Source of the DNA: an uncultured Faecalibaculum sp.
GTDB taxonomy: Bacteria > Bacillota_I > Bacilli_A > Erysipelotrichales > Erysipelotrichaceae
Assembly (NCBI RefSeq): GCF_910588395.1
Contig: NZ_CAJUPA010000012.1
Coordinates: 1 to 58,881 of the forward strand
Length of the DNA stretch: 58,881 nt
Direction of reading: 5' to 3'
Below the pieces are notes generated by a model. It saw only the letters and a program-made list of their open reading frames with translations, did no database searches and was not told where the DNA came from. Numbering within the stretch: position 1 is the first letter of the stretch; the number at the start of each line of letters is the position of its first letter. Below, piece by piece: positions 1 through 7,863 of this stretch. Both the position numbers and the translations under genes were made by a program.

Positions 1-262
1 TTCATGCATCAAAGAAAGCTTATTTGCAGATTGAATATCGAAACCATCTGTATTCATAGGTGCATAGATTTCCATGGCTAAATTATATCAGGCATTCGTA
101 ATCGTTTGCATATAATAGTGGTAGCTGCTGGCAACCCCTGCCCCAGATTGCACATATCTTATTCTCCTCTTCCACTGGATGCCTGACACAGAAGCTCACG
201 AATCACGAAATCAGACCGGATCGCTCTGTCGACGTATGACTGACTCCTGTTTATATCAGCAG
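1..262 (-). pseudogene. Decayed fragment of an Rpn-type nuclease gene
   Basis: No intact gene is visible in this stretch. Positions about 140-181 closely match positions about 494-536 inside the next gene (shared blocks CAGATTGCACATATC and CTCCTCTTCCAC), the part that encodes the VEEEVEDMCNLGQG segment of the Rpn-like protein. The copy here carries a one-base deletion, so its frame is lost. I read it as the remnant of a second, tandem Rpn-type gene. The rest of the stretch shows no other similarity that I can see. Confidence 0.45.
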
Positions 263-1291
263 TCAGATTCCAAACTCCTCAAACAGCTGCTCCCGTTTCC
301 GGGGATCTTTCATGGCAGCCACGAACTCTGCTTCCCGACCTGCAAGGCTCATGGCATCTCCCAGCAGACTGATCCTGTTTGAAAGGTCTTCTTCCGCCTG
401 CCTGTATCCCTTTCTGTATCCGCGTTTTTCCCCACGTTCTTCCCCGCGCTTTTCACCCAGCATGATTCCATGCCGCTGACCCTGCTCATAGACACCCTGT
501 CCCAGATTGCACATATCCTCGACCTCCTCTTCCACATCCTCGATCACCGGCACATCATAGTTCTCCAGGATCGCCAGCTTTTCTTCTGTCTTCATTGTAG
601 TCGAAAATAAACCCCGCAGTAAATTCCACACCGGTTTTTCCCCTTCCTGATGTCTGGATCTCTCGTTGAATCCCAGGATCATCAGCCTCAGTTTGTCTGC
701 TTCTCCCCACATCCCCGGGATCCCGTCAGTCTCTTCCGTCAATTCCCAGGTGCTGATGGTATTTTCCTCCTGCCCGGCCACGATCCAGATGCTGCACACC
801 GGCAGCATATCGCTGTAACTGCCCTCCAGATACTCCACATTCAGCTGACTGGTGATCTCCTGGGCTCCATAGGCTGTGGCTCTGTCCAGCAGCACATACT
901 TCTCCGGCTTTTCTTTCTGAATCTCGATGTTGATCAGAAACCGTCTGGCTCCCTCCGGAAGCCGGATCCGGAACAGAATGTCGAAGCGGATCTGCCGGCT
1001 CCGCTTTTTCTTCTTTCCGTTGTCGTGTTCATCCGGCACATCCTTGTATTCCGTGTTCAGTCCCCGGACCCGCAGATCCGGATGCAGTCTGGTGGTGGAA
1101 ATCTGGATATCCGGATCGATCATCTCCACGATCTGCGCCACAGTGTATCCCGCCGCCCCCGGCAGCACTTCCTTCAGAAACGCTGCCAGGATCCAGCGGT
1201 ACCCCAGCAGACGCTTGGCATGGTCGTCATAGAGCGCCTGGCTTTCACTGTCAGAAAGATCCAGGGCAATGTCCGTTGTTCGTTTTGTCAT
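263..1291 (-). CDS. Rpn/YhgA-type PD-(D/E)XK nuclease family transposase-like protein
   Basis: A 342-residue protein of the Rpn (recombination-promoting nuclease, PD-(D/E)XK, 'putative transposase') group. The visible nuclease core is RFDILFRI (Asp) followed by INIEIQKE (Glu-x-Gln), the usual D...ExQ/K pattern. The N-terminal LLGYRWILAAFLKE segment and the repetitive charged tail (GEKRGEERGEKRGYRKGYRQ) are also typical. Members promote RecA-independent recombination in Escherichia coli; the role in Firmicutes is not established. The ATG at 1291 has an AAAGGAG Shine-Dalgarno five bases upstream. The gene stands alone, with an AT-rich probable promoter zone at 1330-1380. It is full length, unlike the copy at 18824. 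Confidence 0.8.
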   Translation of the reverse strand: MTKRTTDIALDLSDSESQALYDDHAKRLLGYRWILAAFLKEVLPGAAGYTVAQIVEMIDPDIQISTTRLHPDLRVRGLNTEYKDVPDEHDNGKKKKRSRQIRFDILFRIRLPEGARRFLINIEIQKEKPEKYVLLDRATAYGAQEITSQLNVEYLEGSYSDMLPVCSIWIVAGQEENTISTWELTEETDGIPGMWGEADKLRLMILGFNERSRHQEGEKPVWNLLRGLFSTTMKTEEKLAILENYDVPVIEDVEEEVEDMCNLGQGVYEQGQRHGIMLGEKRGEERGEKRGYRKGYRQAEEDLSNRISLLGDAMSLAGREAEFVAAMKDPRKREQLFEEFGI

Positions 1292-1576
1292 CCAGGCTCC
1301 TTTCCGGCTGTTCCAACAGCATACCGGAAAGACTTTTTGATTTCAATATATTATATTATATTTCATATTTGTGAATTAACATCTGCTTCACCTCTCCGAA
1401 ATCTGCCTGTTCCCGCAGATTTTTGAACACGAATACCACACACCTTCCAGTCCGCATTCAGAAACAATCCCCTGCAAACTCACAGCCTGAAACCAAACTG
1501 TTCTTTTCAACTCCTGCCGGATGCGTCAATAATGTGGACAGAAACAAACAAGAGGAAGAAACAGGAGGGTTTGACT

Positions 1577-2407
1577 ATGCTGGCTGACTATCATGTACAT
1601 TGTGAATTCTCGGATGACTCTGTCTATCCCATGGAAGACGTTGTCCGGGATGCCATTGACCTGGGACTGGAGGAAATCTGTTTCACGGATCATGTGGATT
1701 ACGGAATCAAAGTGGACTGGGACAGCGGAGAGGAAATCCGCTGGAGAAACGGCGAACCTTTTGCCAATGTGGACTATCCCCGGTATTTCGCCAGAATCGA
1801 AGAACTGCAGAACAAATACAAGGGACAGATCCGCATCCGGAAAGGACTGGAGCTGGGCGTTCAGACCCATACTATTCCCGAGTACAACCGGCTTACGGAA
1901 CAGTACCCTCTGGATTTTGCCATCCTGTCCATTCATCAGGTTCATGACAAAGAGTTCTGGAACGGCGAATTTCAGCAGGGAAAAACCCAGCAGGAGTACA
2001 ACGATGAGTATTATCAGGAACTGCTGCAGGTGGTGAAAAACTTCAAAAACTACAGCGTACTCGGCCACATGGATCTGATCGTCCGCTATGACAAAGCCGG
2101 TGTGTATCCCTTCGAAAAGGAAAAAGATACTATTGCGGAAATCCTGAGAACCGTCATTGCCGATGGCAAGGGAATCGAAGTGAACACCTCTTCGGTGCGG
2201 TACGGACTGAAAGACTCGCAGCCGGGCCGGGAAATCCTGAAGCTCTACCGGGAACTGGGCGGACGCATCATCACCATCGGTTCAGACAGTCACAGAAAAG
2301 ACCACCTGGGGGCCTATATTCAGCCTGCCCGGGACATGCTCAGGGAACTGGGTTATACCGAATTCTGCACCTTTGAAAACGGAAAGCCTGTTTTTCATCC
2401 GCTGTAG
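1577..2407 (+). CDS. hisJ: Histidinol-phosphatase HisJ-type, PHP domain
   Basis: A PHP-domain phosphoesterase (276 residues) of the HisJ/HisK type, which removes phosphate from L-histidinol phosphate using metal ions. Metal-binding motifs are visible: HVHCEFSDDS near the N-terminus (DYHVH), CFTDHVD, GLELG (Glu), LSIHQVHD, GHMDLI and a C-terminal GSDSHR. I start it at ATG 1577 because AGGAGG lies eight bases upstream; reading from 1532 would add an unsupported N-terminal segment. No other histidine genes are in the window, so it may work on another small phosphoester. The family call is secure; the substrate is inferred. Confidence 0.82.
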   Translation: MLADYHVHCEFSDDSVYPMEDVVRDAIDLGLEEICFTDHVDYGIKVDWDSGEEIRWRNGEPFANVDYPRYFARIEELQNKYKGQIRIRKGLELGVQTHTIPEYNRLTEQYPLDFAILSIHQVHDKEFWNGEFQQGKTQQEYNDEYYQELLQVVKNFKNYSVLGHMDLIVRYDKAGVYPFEKEKDTIAEILRTVIADGKGIEVNTSSVRYGLKDSQPGREILKLYRELGGRIITIGSDSHRKDHLGAYIQPARDMLRELGYTEFCTFENGKPVFHPL

Positions 2408-2449
2408 CCGCCAACGTACCCGGGCAACCCTTTCTTCCGGCAGGATCCG

Positions 2450-2477
2450 TTGACAGCCTCGCTTCCTGTGCTAAAAT
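2450..2477 (+). promoter_or_regulatory. Promoter of the MATE gene leader
   Basis: A -35 TTGACA (2450-2455) and -10 TAAAAT (2472-2477) are separated by 16 bp. They place the start of transcription near 2484 and give a leader of about 135 nt before the MATE start codon. Confidence 0.7.
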
Positions 2478-2483
2478 GGAACC

Positions 2484-2605
2484 GCTTGTCAGAGGACTTG
2501 CAATCAAATGAGATTGTTGAAGTGGGATAAGTCTGTTTGGGCTGTATCTCACTTTGCTGTATTCACGGGGGTAAAGCCGAAACGGCTTTGCCCCCATTTC
2601 CTGTT
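2484..2605 (+). promoter_or_regulatory. Structured leader, probable guanidine-IV (mepA-type) riboswitch with terminator
   Basis: Three hairpins can be drawn: CAATC/GATTG (2501-2505 with 2512-2516), a 10-bp stem AAGTGGGATA/TATCTCACTT (2520-2529 with 2545-2554), and a very strong 13-bp stem with an AAA loop at 2567-2595 that looks like a terminator, although the following ATTTCCTGTTCT is a poor U-tract. Guanidine-IV riboswitches (the mepA motif) are known upstream of MATE exporters in Firmicutes and act through terminators. The assignment here rests on context and architecture, not on a covariance-model match. Another ligand class is possible. Confidence 0.55.
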
Positions 2606-2619
2606 CTGGAGGTGTGTGA

Positions 2620-3896
2620 ATGAACGCAAAAGCAAAATCTTTGTTTGATTACATCTTCCCTGCCGTAGGCGGCTTGTTTGCAACGTATCTGTACAATGTC
2701 GTGGACGGTATTTTAGTTGGCCAGGGCGTGGGAGCTTCAGCCCTGGGAGCAGTCAACATCGGAGTTCCATTCATTACCTTTGTGGTGGCTGTGGCAGCCA
2801 TGTTTCCCATGGGCGGTGCAACAATCGTGGCAATCAGAATGGGGCGGGGCGATGAAGAAGGAGCCAACCGGGCTTTCATGACCGCTTTTCCCTCACCTTG
2901 GCTGTGTCTGTATTTCTGATGGCCGCCGGCATGCTGTTTTCCCGGCAAATTGTGGTCCTGAGCGGAGCCGGAAAGCTGAGTCAGACCATGCAGACTATGT
3001 CCGCAGACTATCTGTTTTGCTATTCCGCCTTTTCAGTCCCCATGCTCATGAGCACCTGTCTCTCGGTCTTTGTCAGAAATGACGGTGCCCCGGGTCTTTC
3101 CTTTGCCGGCATGTGCACCGGCGCCCTGGCCAACGTCTTTCTGGACTGGCTGTTCATCTTCCCCCTGCACCAGGGAGTGACCGGTGCGGCGGTTGCTTCG
3201 AGGCTGGGGCAGATATGTTCCCTCCTGGTGCTGTTGACTCACTTCGCCCGAAAAAAAGGAACACTCCGGATTCAATTCTTCCATTCGGAGGTCGTGCTGA
3301 TGAAAAAAATCTGCCGGCGCGGGCTGCCGGAATCCGTGACACAGCTGGCAATCCCTGTGACGGCTCTCTGCTATAACTTCATGCTGGCCAGTCTGGTGGG
3401 GGACCTTGGTGTCTCCACCTTCAGCGTGCTGAGTTTCATTTCCTCCCTTGCCAATGCCATCCTTTCCGGTGTTGCCCAGGGCCTTCAGCCCCTTTGGGGG
3501 CGTTGCTTCGGCAGACAGGAGACAGAAGAACTGGAGTGGTATTTCCACTGCGGACTGATCATCAACACCATTCTGTCGCTGTGCATCTACGGCTTCCTGT
3601 GCCTGTTCGACACACCGGTCATCCGGATCTTCAATGACGATATCCATCTTGTTCAGACCGCCTCAGCCGACCTGATCGCCGTCAGCAGAGGCATTGTCCT
3701 CAAAGCGCTGGCCATATTCACTCTTCCAATGATCTTTGGTGTGTCTGCGATCTGGATTGCTCCCTTTGCAGCGGAAGCCATCACGCTCCTGCCAGCTTTC
3801 TGGCTGTGCCGAAAGCCGGCACCGTCAGGTCAGCGACCGGTCGCCAAAAAGCCCGGAGAGTTCATCCCCTCCGGCCTTTCGTATTCCCGGTTTTGA
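2620..3896 (+). pseudogene. MATE family efflux transporter, frameshifted
   Basis: Two overlapping reading frames together give one MATE (multidrug and toxic compound extrusion) exporter of about 425 residues. The first (2620-2919) has the N-terminal hallmark PAVGGLFATYLYNVVDGILVGQGVGASALGAVNIGVP. The second takes over near 2885 and carries the remaining helices to 3896. A single base missing from the T run in GCTTTTCCC (about 2887) explains the break: restoring one T gives ...TAFSLTLAVSVFLMAAG in one frame. ATG 2620 follows GGAGG with proper spacing. The transporter would use an ion gradient to export cations. It may be a true mutation, phase variation or a sequence error. Confidence 0.8.
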
Positions 3897-3996
3897 CAGA
3901 TTTTTGTTGTCTGCCATCAGCCGGGGATCCAGCTGTCCATGTTTGGACCGTCATGCAACTCTGCACCGGGTCTGTTGGCCCTTCCCGAATGGTTTT

Positions 3997-4662
3997 TCAT
4001 TCTCTGGCCGGCAGTTCCATCAGCAGCGCCATGACAAAAGGACCATCCGCCCGGACTGTGTGGCGTCCGCCGGCTGCGAATTTGAAGTTCTCCCCGGCGT
4101 TCAGAATGTGGTCTGTCCCTTCGTAGCCGACAACAGCCGACCCTTCCAGACCAAAGAGCAGGGCATCTCCCGGTGCCGCGTGACCGCTCAGCCCTGTATC
4201 CGCATCAAAGGACATGATCACAAACTTCAGTTCTTCACTGACGGCAAGATCCATGTTCACAATGCGGCCTGGCTGAACCGGTACGCGGTCTTTCAGGACA
4301 AAGGCTTCACCGACGGGAAGCGAGGCGTTGAAGGAGCCTTGGCACAGTGTGATTTCCACATACACGGCATCGCTCCGGGCTGTCACACCTGTCAGGGTGT
4401 GCGCTTCAATGATCAGAGCCTCTCCGGTTTTCATAGCGATTTTCCGGTTCAGATCCGGTTCCTCCACCTGAATTTCACCGGACAGCACCAGCAGCAGTCT
4501 GGGCTCCTGCCAGATCCCGGCACTGATCCCGGTGCCTGCGGCAAGGGAAAACGCCGTGACACTGGCATCCTTTGAGGAAACCAGATCCCCGGATACGGTA
4601 CATCCAGGCAATGGACTGTATATATCTGTCAGAGAAAACAGTTCTCCTGCAGCAACATTCAT
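3997..4662 (-). CDS. Two-domain cupin protein
   Basis: A 221-residue protein that appears to fold as two cupin barrels: residues about 35-105 (LLLVLSGEIQVEE...GEALIIEAHTL) and about 150-221 (LLFGLEGSAVVGYEG...AGENFKFAAGGRHTV). The pattern resembles the C-terminal half of type I mannose-6-phosphate isomerases and related sugar-binding cupins, but the usual metal-binding histidines are sparse. I start at ATG 4662 because GGAGT lies eight bases upstream; a TTG at 4668 is too close. It is divergent from the Crp/Fnr regulator at 4777, and the shared region may co-regulate them. Function is not assigned. Confidence 0.55.
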   Translation of the reverse strand: MNVAAGELFSLTDIYSPLPGCTVSGDLVSSKDASVTAFSLAAGTGISAGIWQEPRLLLVLSGEIQVEEPDLNRKIAMKTGEALIIEAHTLTGVTARSDAVYVEITLCQGSFNASLPVGEAFVLKDRVPVQPGRIVNMDLAVSEELKFVIMSFDADTGLSGHAAPGDALLFGLEGSAVVGYEGTDHILNAGENFKFAAGGRHTVRADGPFVMALLMELPARE

Positions 4663-4707
4663 GTTCAATCACTCCTTATTCTGTTTCACCGGCCAGGCGG
4701 GACCGGA

Positions 4708-4764
4708 TTGCTTTATGGCTTCATCATACTAAGATACAAATAATGAATCGGTTGGAATTCCAAC
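4708..4764 (+). promoter_or_regulatory. Promoter and palindromic operator of the Crp/Fnr gene
   Basis: TTGCTT (4708-4713) and TAAGAT (4730-4735) are spaced by 16 bp. Just downstream lies a perfect 14-bp palindrome, GTTGGAATTCCAAC (4751-4764), between the expected transcription start and the ribosome binding site. This position suits autorepression by the regulator encoded immediately after it, which is an inference. Confidence 0.55.
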
Positions 4765-4776
4765 GAAGGAGACAAA

Positions 4777-5451
4777 ATGGATACAAACTTTCTCATGCAT
4801 ACCCGGCTGTTTCGGGGAATACGGGAACAGGAAGCAGCTCATTTGATCGAGTGTCTGGGAGGGCAGGAACAGTCTTTTGAAAAAGGAGAGGTGATTTTCC
4901 ATGCCGGCAGCCCGATCACCCGGATCGGCCTTGTTTTGTCCGGCAGTGTAAATATGGTAGTTCCTTTGTATTGGGGAGCAAGCCGGATCTTCGGTCATAT
5001 GGCAGCCGGTGAAATTTTCGGGGAGAATTACGCAGCTGTCCCCGGAAAAGAACTGGTGGGAGATATTGTGGCAGCCCAGTCCTCCCGGATTCTGTTTCTG
5101 GATCTGCGAAAGGTCTATACCGTATGCAGCCATGGATGCCCCTTTCATCATCGTCTGATTGAAAATCTTCTTCAAATCTCGGCACAGAAGAACCTGCAGC
5201 TGGCCGAGCGGATGCTGCACACATCTTCCCGCACAATCCGGGACCGGGTTCTGTCCTATCTGTCAGCCCAGTCCCGGGAACATGGATCGGCGCATTTCAC
5301 AATTCCTTTCGACCGGCAGCAGCTGGCGGATTATCTGGGTGTAGAACGCAGTGCACTGTCGGCTGAACTGGGGAAAATGAAAAAAGAAGGCCTGATTTCG
5401 TTTCGGAAAAACGAGTTCAGGCTCATGCAGCAGCCCGACGATGCGGTATGA
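4777..5451 (+). CDS. Crp/Fnr family transcriptional regulator
   Basis: A 224-residue regulator with an N-terminal cyclic-nucleotide-binding-like beta-roll (residues about 15-120; FEKGEVIFHAGSPITRIGLVLSGSV and GEIFGE) and a C-terminal winged helix (about 150-215; DRQQLADYLGVERSALSAELGKMKKEGLI). No N-terminal cysteine cluster like that of Fnr is present, so it is not an obvious [4Fe-4S] oxygen sensor, though single cysteines at about 26, 114 and 118 exist. Its start has a good AAGGAG site. The convergent neighbour is a DUF438/hemerythrin protein, and a TGTG-N6-CACA box sits upstream of that gene, suggesting a redox or nitrosative stress link. Confidence 0.85.
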   Translation: MDTNFLMHTRLFRGIREQEAAHLIECLGGQEQSFEKGEVIFHAGSPITRIGLVLSGSVNMVVPLYWGASRIFGHMAAGEIFGENYAAVPGKELVGDIVAAQSSRILFLDLRKVYTVCSHGCPFHHRLIENLLQISAQKNLQLAERMLHTSSRTIRDRVLSYLSAQSREHGSAHFTIPFDRQQLADYLGVERSALSAELGKMKKEGLISFRKNEFRLMQQPDDAV

Positions 5452-5593
5452 GCCAGCCGTGTGATGGCTGATTCAGCAGAATGACTGCCGGTGCCGGGCT
5501 GCAAAGGAAGAGGGACTGCCTTGCGGCAAAGACATTCCCGTCCCTGCAGGATCTCCAAGCGCAAACAGGATATCTGCGGGTTATGCACTTCTT

Positions 5594-7126
5594 TCAGCTC
5601 TGGGTATTCCGCAGAAAATGCTCCTTCGCAAAGGTCATGTCCTGCACTGCTTCCAGTGTGCCCAGGTACTCACCGCTTTTCGACCGGGCAGCCAGATAGC
5701 GGACATACATGGGGCGGCCTCCCTTTTCCGCCCACACCGCCACTTCATCCCGGGTACCATTTCTGAATTCCCGGATTATGTGCCGGACCATGGGCTCCAC
5801 TTTCGGGGGATGGCAGCTGTAAACTTTGCGCCCCAGAGACGCCAGCGGACGCTTGAAAGCTTTCATTTCCGGACCTTCATTGAAATACCGGTTGATGTCT
5901 GCGGCATCCACAAAGGTGAGTTCCAGAGGCAGGGTATCCAGCATGGCTGTCAGTTCCTGCACAGACAGCGTCCCTCCGTGCATCCGGACAACTCCTTCAC
6001 TGAGCACTGAAACATCCGAGGGCCGATCTGCTTCTGCTTCTTTCCAGGTTGCGGGCGTGACCTGGAATATCACGGGATACTGGCGGCTGTCCCGGTAAAT
6101 CTGCTGCCACTCGCTTTCGGTGAAGTGCTGCGCTGTTATGGGAAACAGAATATTCTGTTCCTTGTAGATCATTTCCTTCATACGCTGCAGCACAGCTTCC
6201 ACCTGTGTTTCCCAGTGGGCATTACGGTCCTGGACCAGTACCTGGTCAAGAGCCGCCAGTGTGTCGCGGATTTCATCATCCACGGTCCACATCACATCTG
6301 AAGGACCGGAAATGCCGTATTTCACCTTGAGCAGCGGATACAGAAGATCGCCTTTTTTGGCATAATGAACGGCTGTGTCCCGGAGTTCTGCCAGCCGTGA
6401 CGGACCCGGATGCATCCCGGCTTCGAGGATTTTTTCAGTCAGCGCCTCATTTTCCCTGGTGAACGTCTGCAGGGGATGTCCCTCGGTATGCATCAGCCTG
6501 GCTGCCTGTTCCTTTCGGGAACTTCCCGAAGCGGCGGTTTCCAGCCCCTGGTTCCTATCTGCCAGAGACTGCTGTACGGCTTCTTCCGCTCTCGCCAGCT
6601 TTTCCGCCCGGGTAGCGCCATGAAACAGGGCGGAGTGCAGATCGCAAAGACGCTGCACTTCCTGCAGGGGAGTCCCCTGCGCCATAAGTTCCTGTTCAGC
6701 GTGCATGATTTCCGATGCATCCACATCCTGAAACTCTCTGACGAATTCATTCCGGATTTCGGACAGGTCGTCTCCGGTTTTCAGCCGCGTCAGATATCCC
6801 TTCAGCAGTTCGATGCGGGGGATTTTCTGAAAAGAAGCTGCATCGGCGGTCTTCTGATCCGGACAGCTGTCCATGGGTTCCGGCTGTGAGTCAGCATCCG
6901 TCAGTCCGCTGACTTCAAAGCCATTGTCCCTGAGCGTCTGCACGATGACTGGTACCTCAATGCCTTTCAGCCTGGCGCCCTTGAGAATCGTCATTCTCTG
7001 TCCGGCTGTTTCCAGCATACCGGGGGCAGTGAGTTCCGTGAAACCCAGATCATGGAGAATGCCCTTCAGCTCCGGGGCTGTGCGGACAAGGTCATATACA
7101 GTATTGTGCAAATTGATTGTTTTCAT
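5594..7126 (-). CDS. DUF438 protein with DUF1858, hemerythrin-like and PAS domains
   Basis: A 510-residue cytoplasmic protein with a recognisable order: DUF1858 at residues about 1-70 (HNTVYDLVRTAPELKGILHDLGF), DUF438 at about 105-170 (LLKGYLTRLKTGDDLSEIRNEF), a hemerythrin HHE-like helical domain at about 200-345 (MHTEGHPLQTF...HYAKKGDLLYPLLKVKYG...EMIYKEQNILFP), and a C-terminal PAS-like domain (FVDAADINRYFNE...VYSCHPPK...GEYLGTLEAVQDMT). The family is common in anaerobes and is thought to sense or bind NO, oxygen or a redox cofactor. The second of two adjacent ATGs (7126) sits seven bases from AGGAGG. It is apparently single-gene. Confidence 0.82.
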   Translation of the reverse strand: MKTINLHNTVYDLVRTAPELKGILHDLGFTELTAPGMLETAGQRMTILKGARLKGIEVPVIVQTLRDNGFEVSGLTDADSQPEPMDSCPDQKTADAASFQKIPRIELLKGYLTRLKTGDDLSEIRNEFVREFQDVDASEIMHAEQELMAQGTPLQEVQRLCDLHSALFHGATRAEKLARAEEAVQQSLADRNQGLETAASGSSRKEQAARLMHTEGHPLQTFTRENEALTEKILEAGMHPGPSRLAELRDTAVHYAKKGDLLYPLLKVKYGISGPSDVMWTVDDEIRDTLAALDQVLVQDRNAHWETQVEAVLQRMKEMIYKEQNILFPITAQHFTESEWQQIYRDSRQYPVIFQVTPATWKEAEADRPSDVSVLSEGVVRMHGGTLSVQELTAMLDTLPLELTFVDAADINRYFNEGPEMKAFKRPLASLGRKVYSCHPPKVEPMVRHIIREFRNGTRDEVAVWAEKGGRPMYVRYLAARSKSGEYLGTLEAVQDMTFAKEHFLRNTQS

Positions 7127-7207
7127 CATTCAGCCTCCTGCTTTTTCCATCTGGAATCAGAGTACCGGGAATGCGGGAAGATGTATGTTGTATATCCAAC
7201 GTTTTTA

Positions 7208-7221
7208 TGTGATTTACCACA
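7208..7221 (-). promoter_or_regulatory. Possible Crp/Fnr-type box upstream of the DUF438 gene
   Basis: TGTGATTTACCACA has the form TGTG-N6-CACA expected of Crp-like sites and lies about 85 bp upstream of the DUF438 start codon. A Crp/Fnr regulator gene is 1.7 kb away. The link is inferred from proximity. Confidence 0.35.
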
Positions 7222-7284
7222 GAATGTCTCTGCCAATCCATTTTTCTGATTCACGATTCGTGACAGCTGAATACATGCCCACAT

Positions 7285-7315
7285 GAAAAAAGACCGGTTT
7301 CGACAATAACCGGTC
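7285..7315 (-). terminator. Intrinsic terminator after the 94-residue gene
   Basis: On the minus strand an 8-bp stem GACCGGTT/AACCGGTC with a 7-nt loop is followed by TTTTTTC. It lies just downstream of the small gene at 7371 and upstream of the DUF438 gene. Confidence 0.75.
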
Positions 7316-7370
7316 CGAAGCCCATCCGGCGAAGCGAGGACACAGTGCACGCCGGATCCTTTCATGGCTG

Positions 7371-7655
7371 TCAGCAGCAGCACAGACGCTGTCCATAGCG
7401 CCCGGCTCCCATATCCAGGGCCATTTTGCGATACACCTCCGCATGCAGGCACTCGGGATCAATTCTGGCTGCTTCCTCTTCTTTCTGGGAGGAGACACAG
7501 ATCCGGTCCATATAGTACAGATACTCGCCTTTCTGACAGGTGTATACCAGTGCGGCGATCACACAGTCCAGAACGATGCAGTGCACGCCGGTGCAGGGAC
7601 TGCCGCTGGTGATCATTTCTGCGAATTCTTCGGGTTCCAGATGAACAATGGTCAT
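7371..7655 (-). CDS. Small cysteine-rich hypothetical protein
   Basis: A 94-residue protein that I do not recognise. It has paired cysteines in the middle (PCTGVHCIVLDC), one further on (DRICVSS) and a terminal CCC, which could coordinate metal or form disulfides. No signal peptide or long membrane helix is evident. ATG 7655 has AGGAAGGAGA nine bases upstream and a terminator follows the gene, so it is very likely a real independent gene. It lies between the DUF438 redox protein and the CDF metal transporter, and a metal-related role is possible but unproven. Confidence 0.55.
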   Translation of the reverse strand: MTIVHLEPEEFAEMITSGSPCTGVHCIVLDCVIAALVYTCQKGEYLYYMDRICVSSQKEEEAARIDPECLHAEVYRKMALDMGAGRYGQRLCCC

Positions 7656-7863
7656 GCTGTGTCTCCTTCCTTGCCTGTGGCACCGTCAGTATCGCGTAAA
7701 CCATGGTGATTTACGACTGGTTTGACGTGCCTGACCCGAAAAAGTAATTCAAACTCTGCGAAAACAAAAATGACACTGCTTTCAGTTTTTGGTTCCAAAA
7801 AAAGCCGGAGGGGCAGAAATCCGGTCTTCCTGCCGTTCCGGCTTGCATGAAATCTGACTGGCT

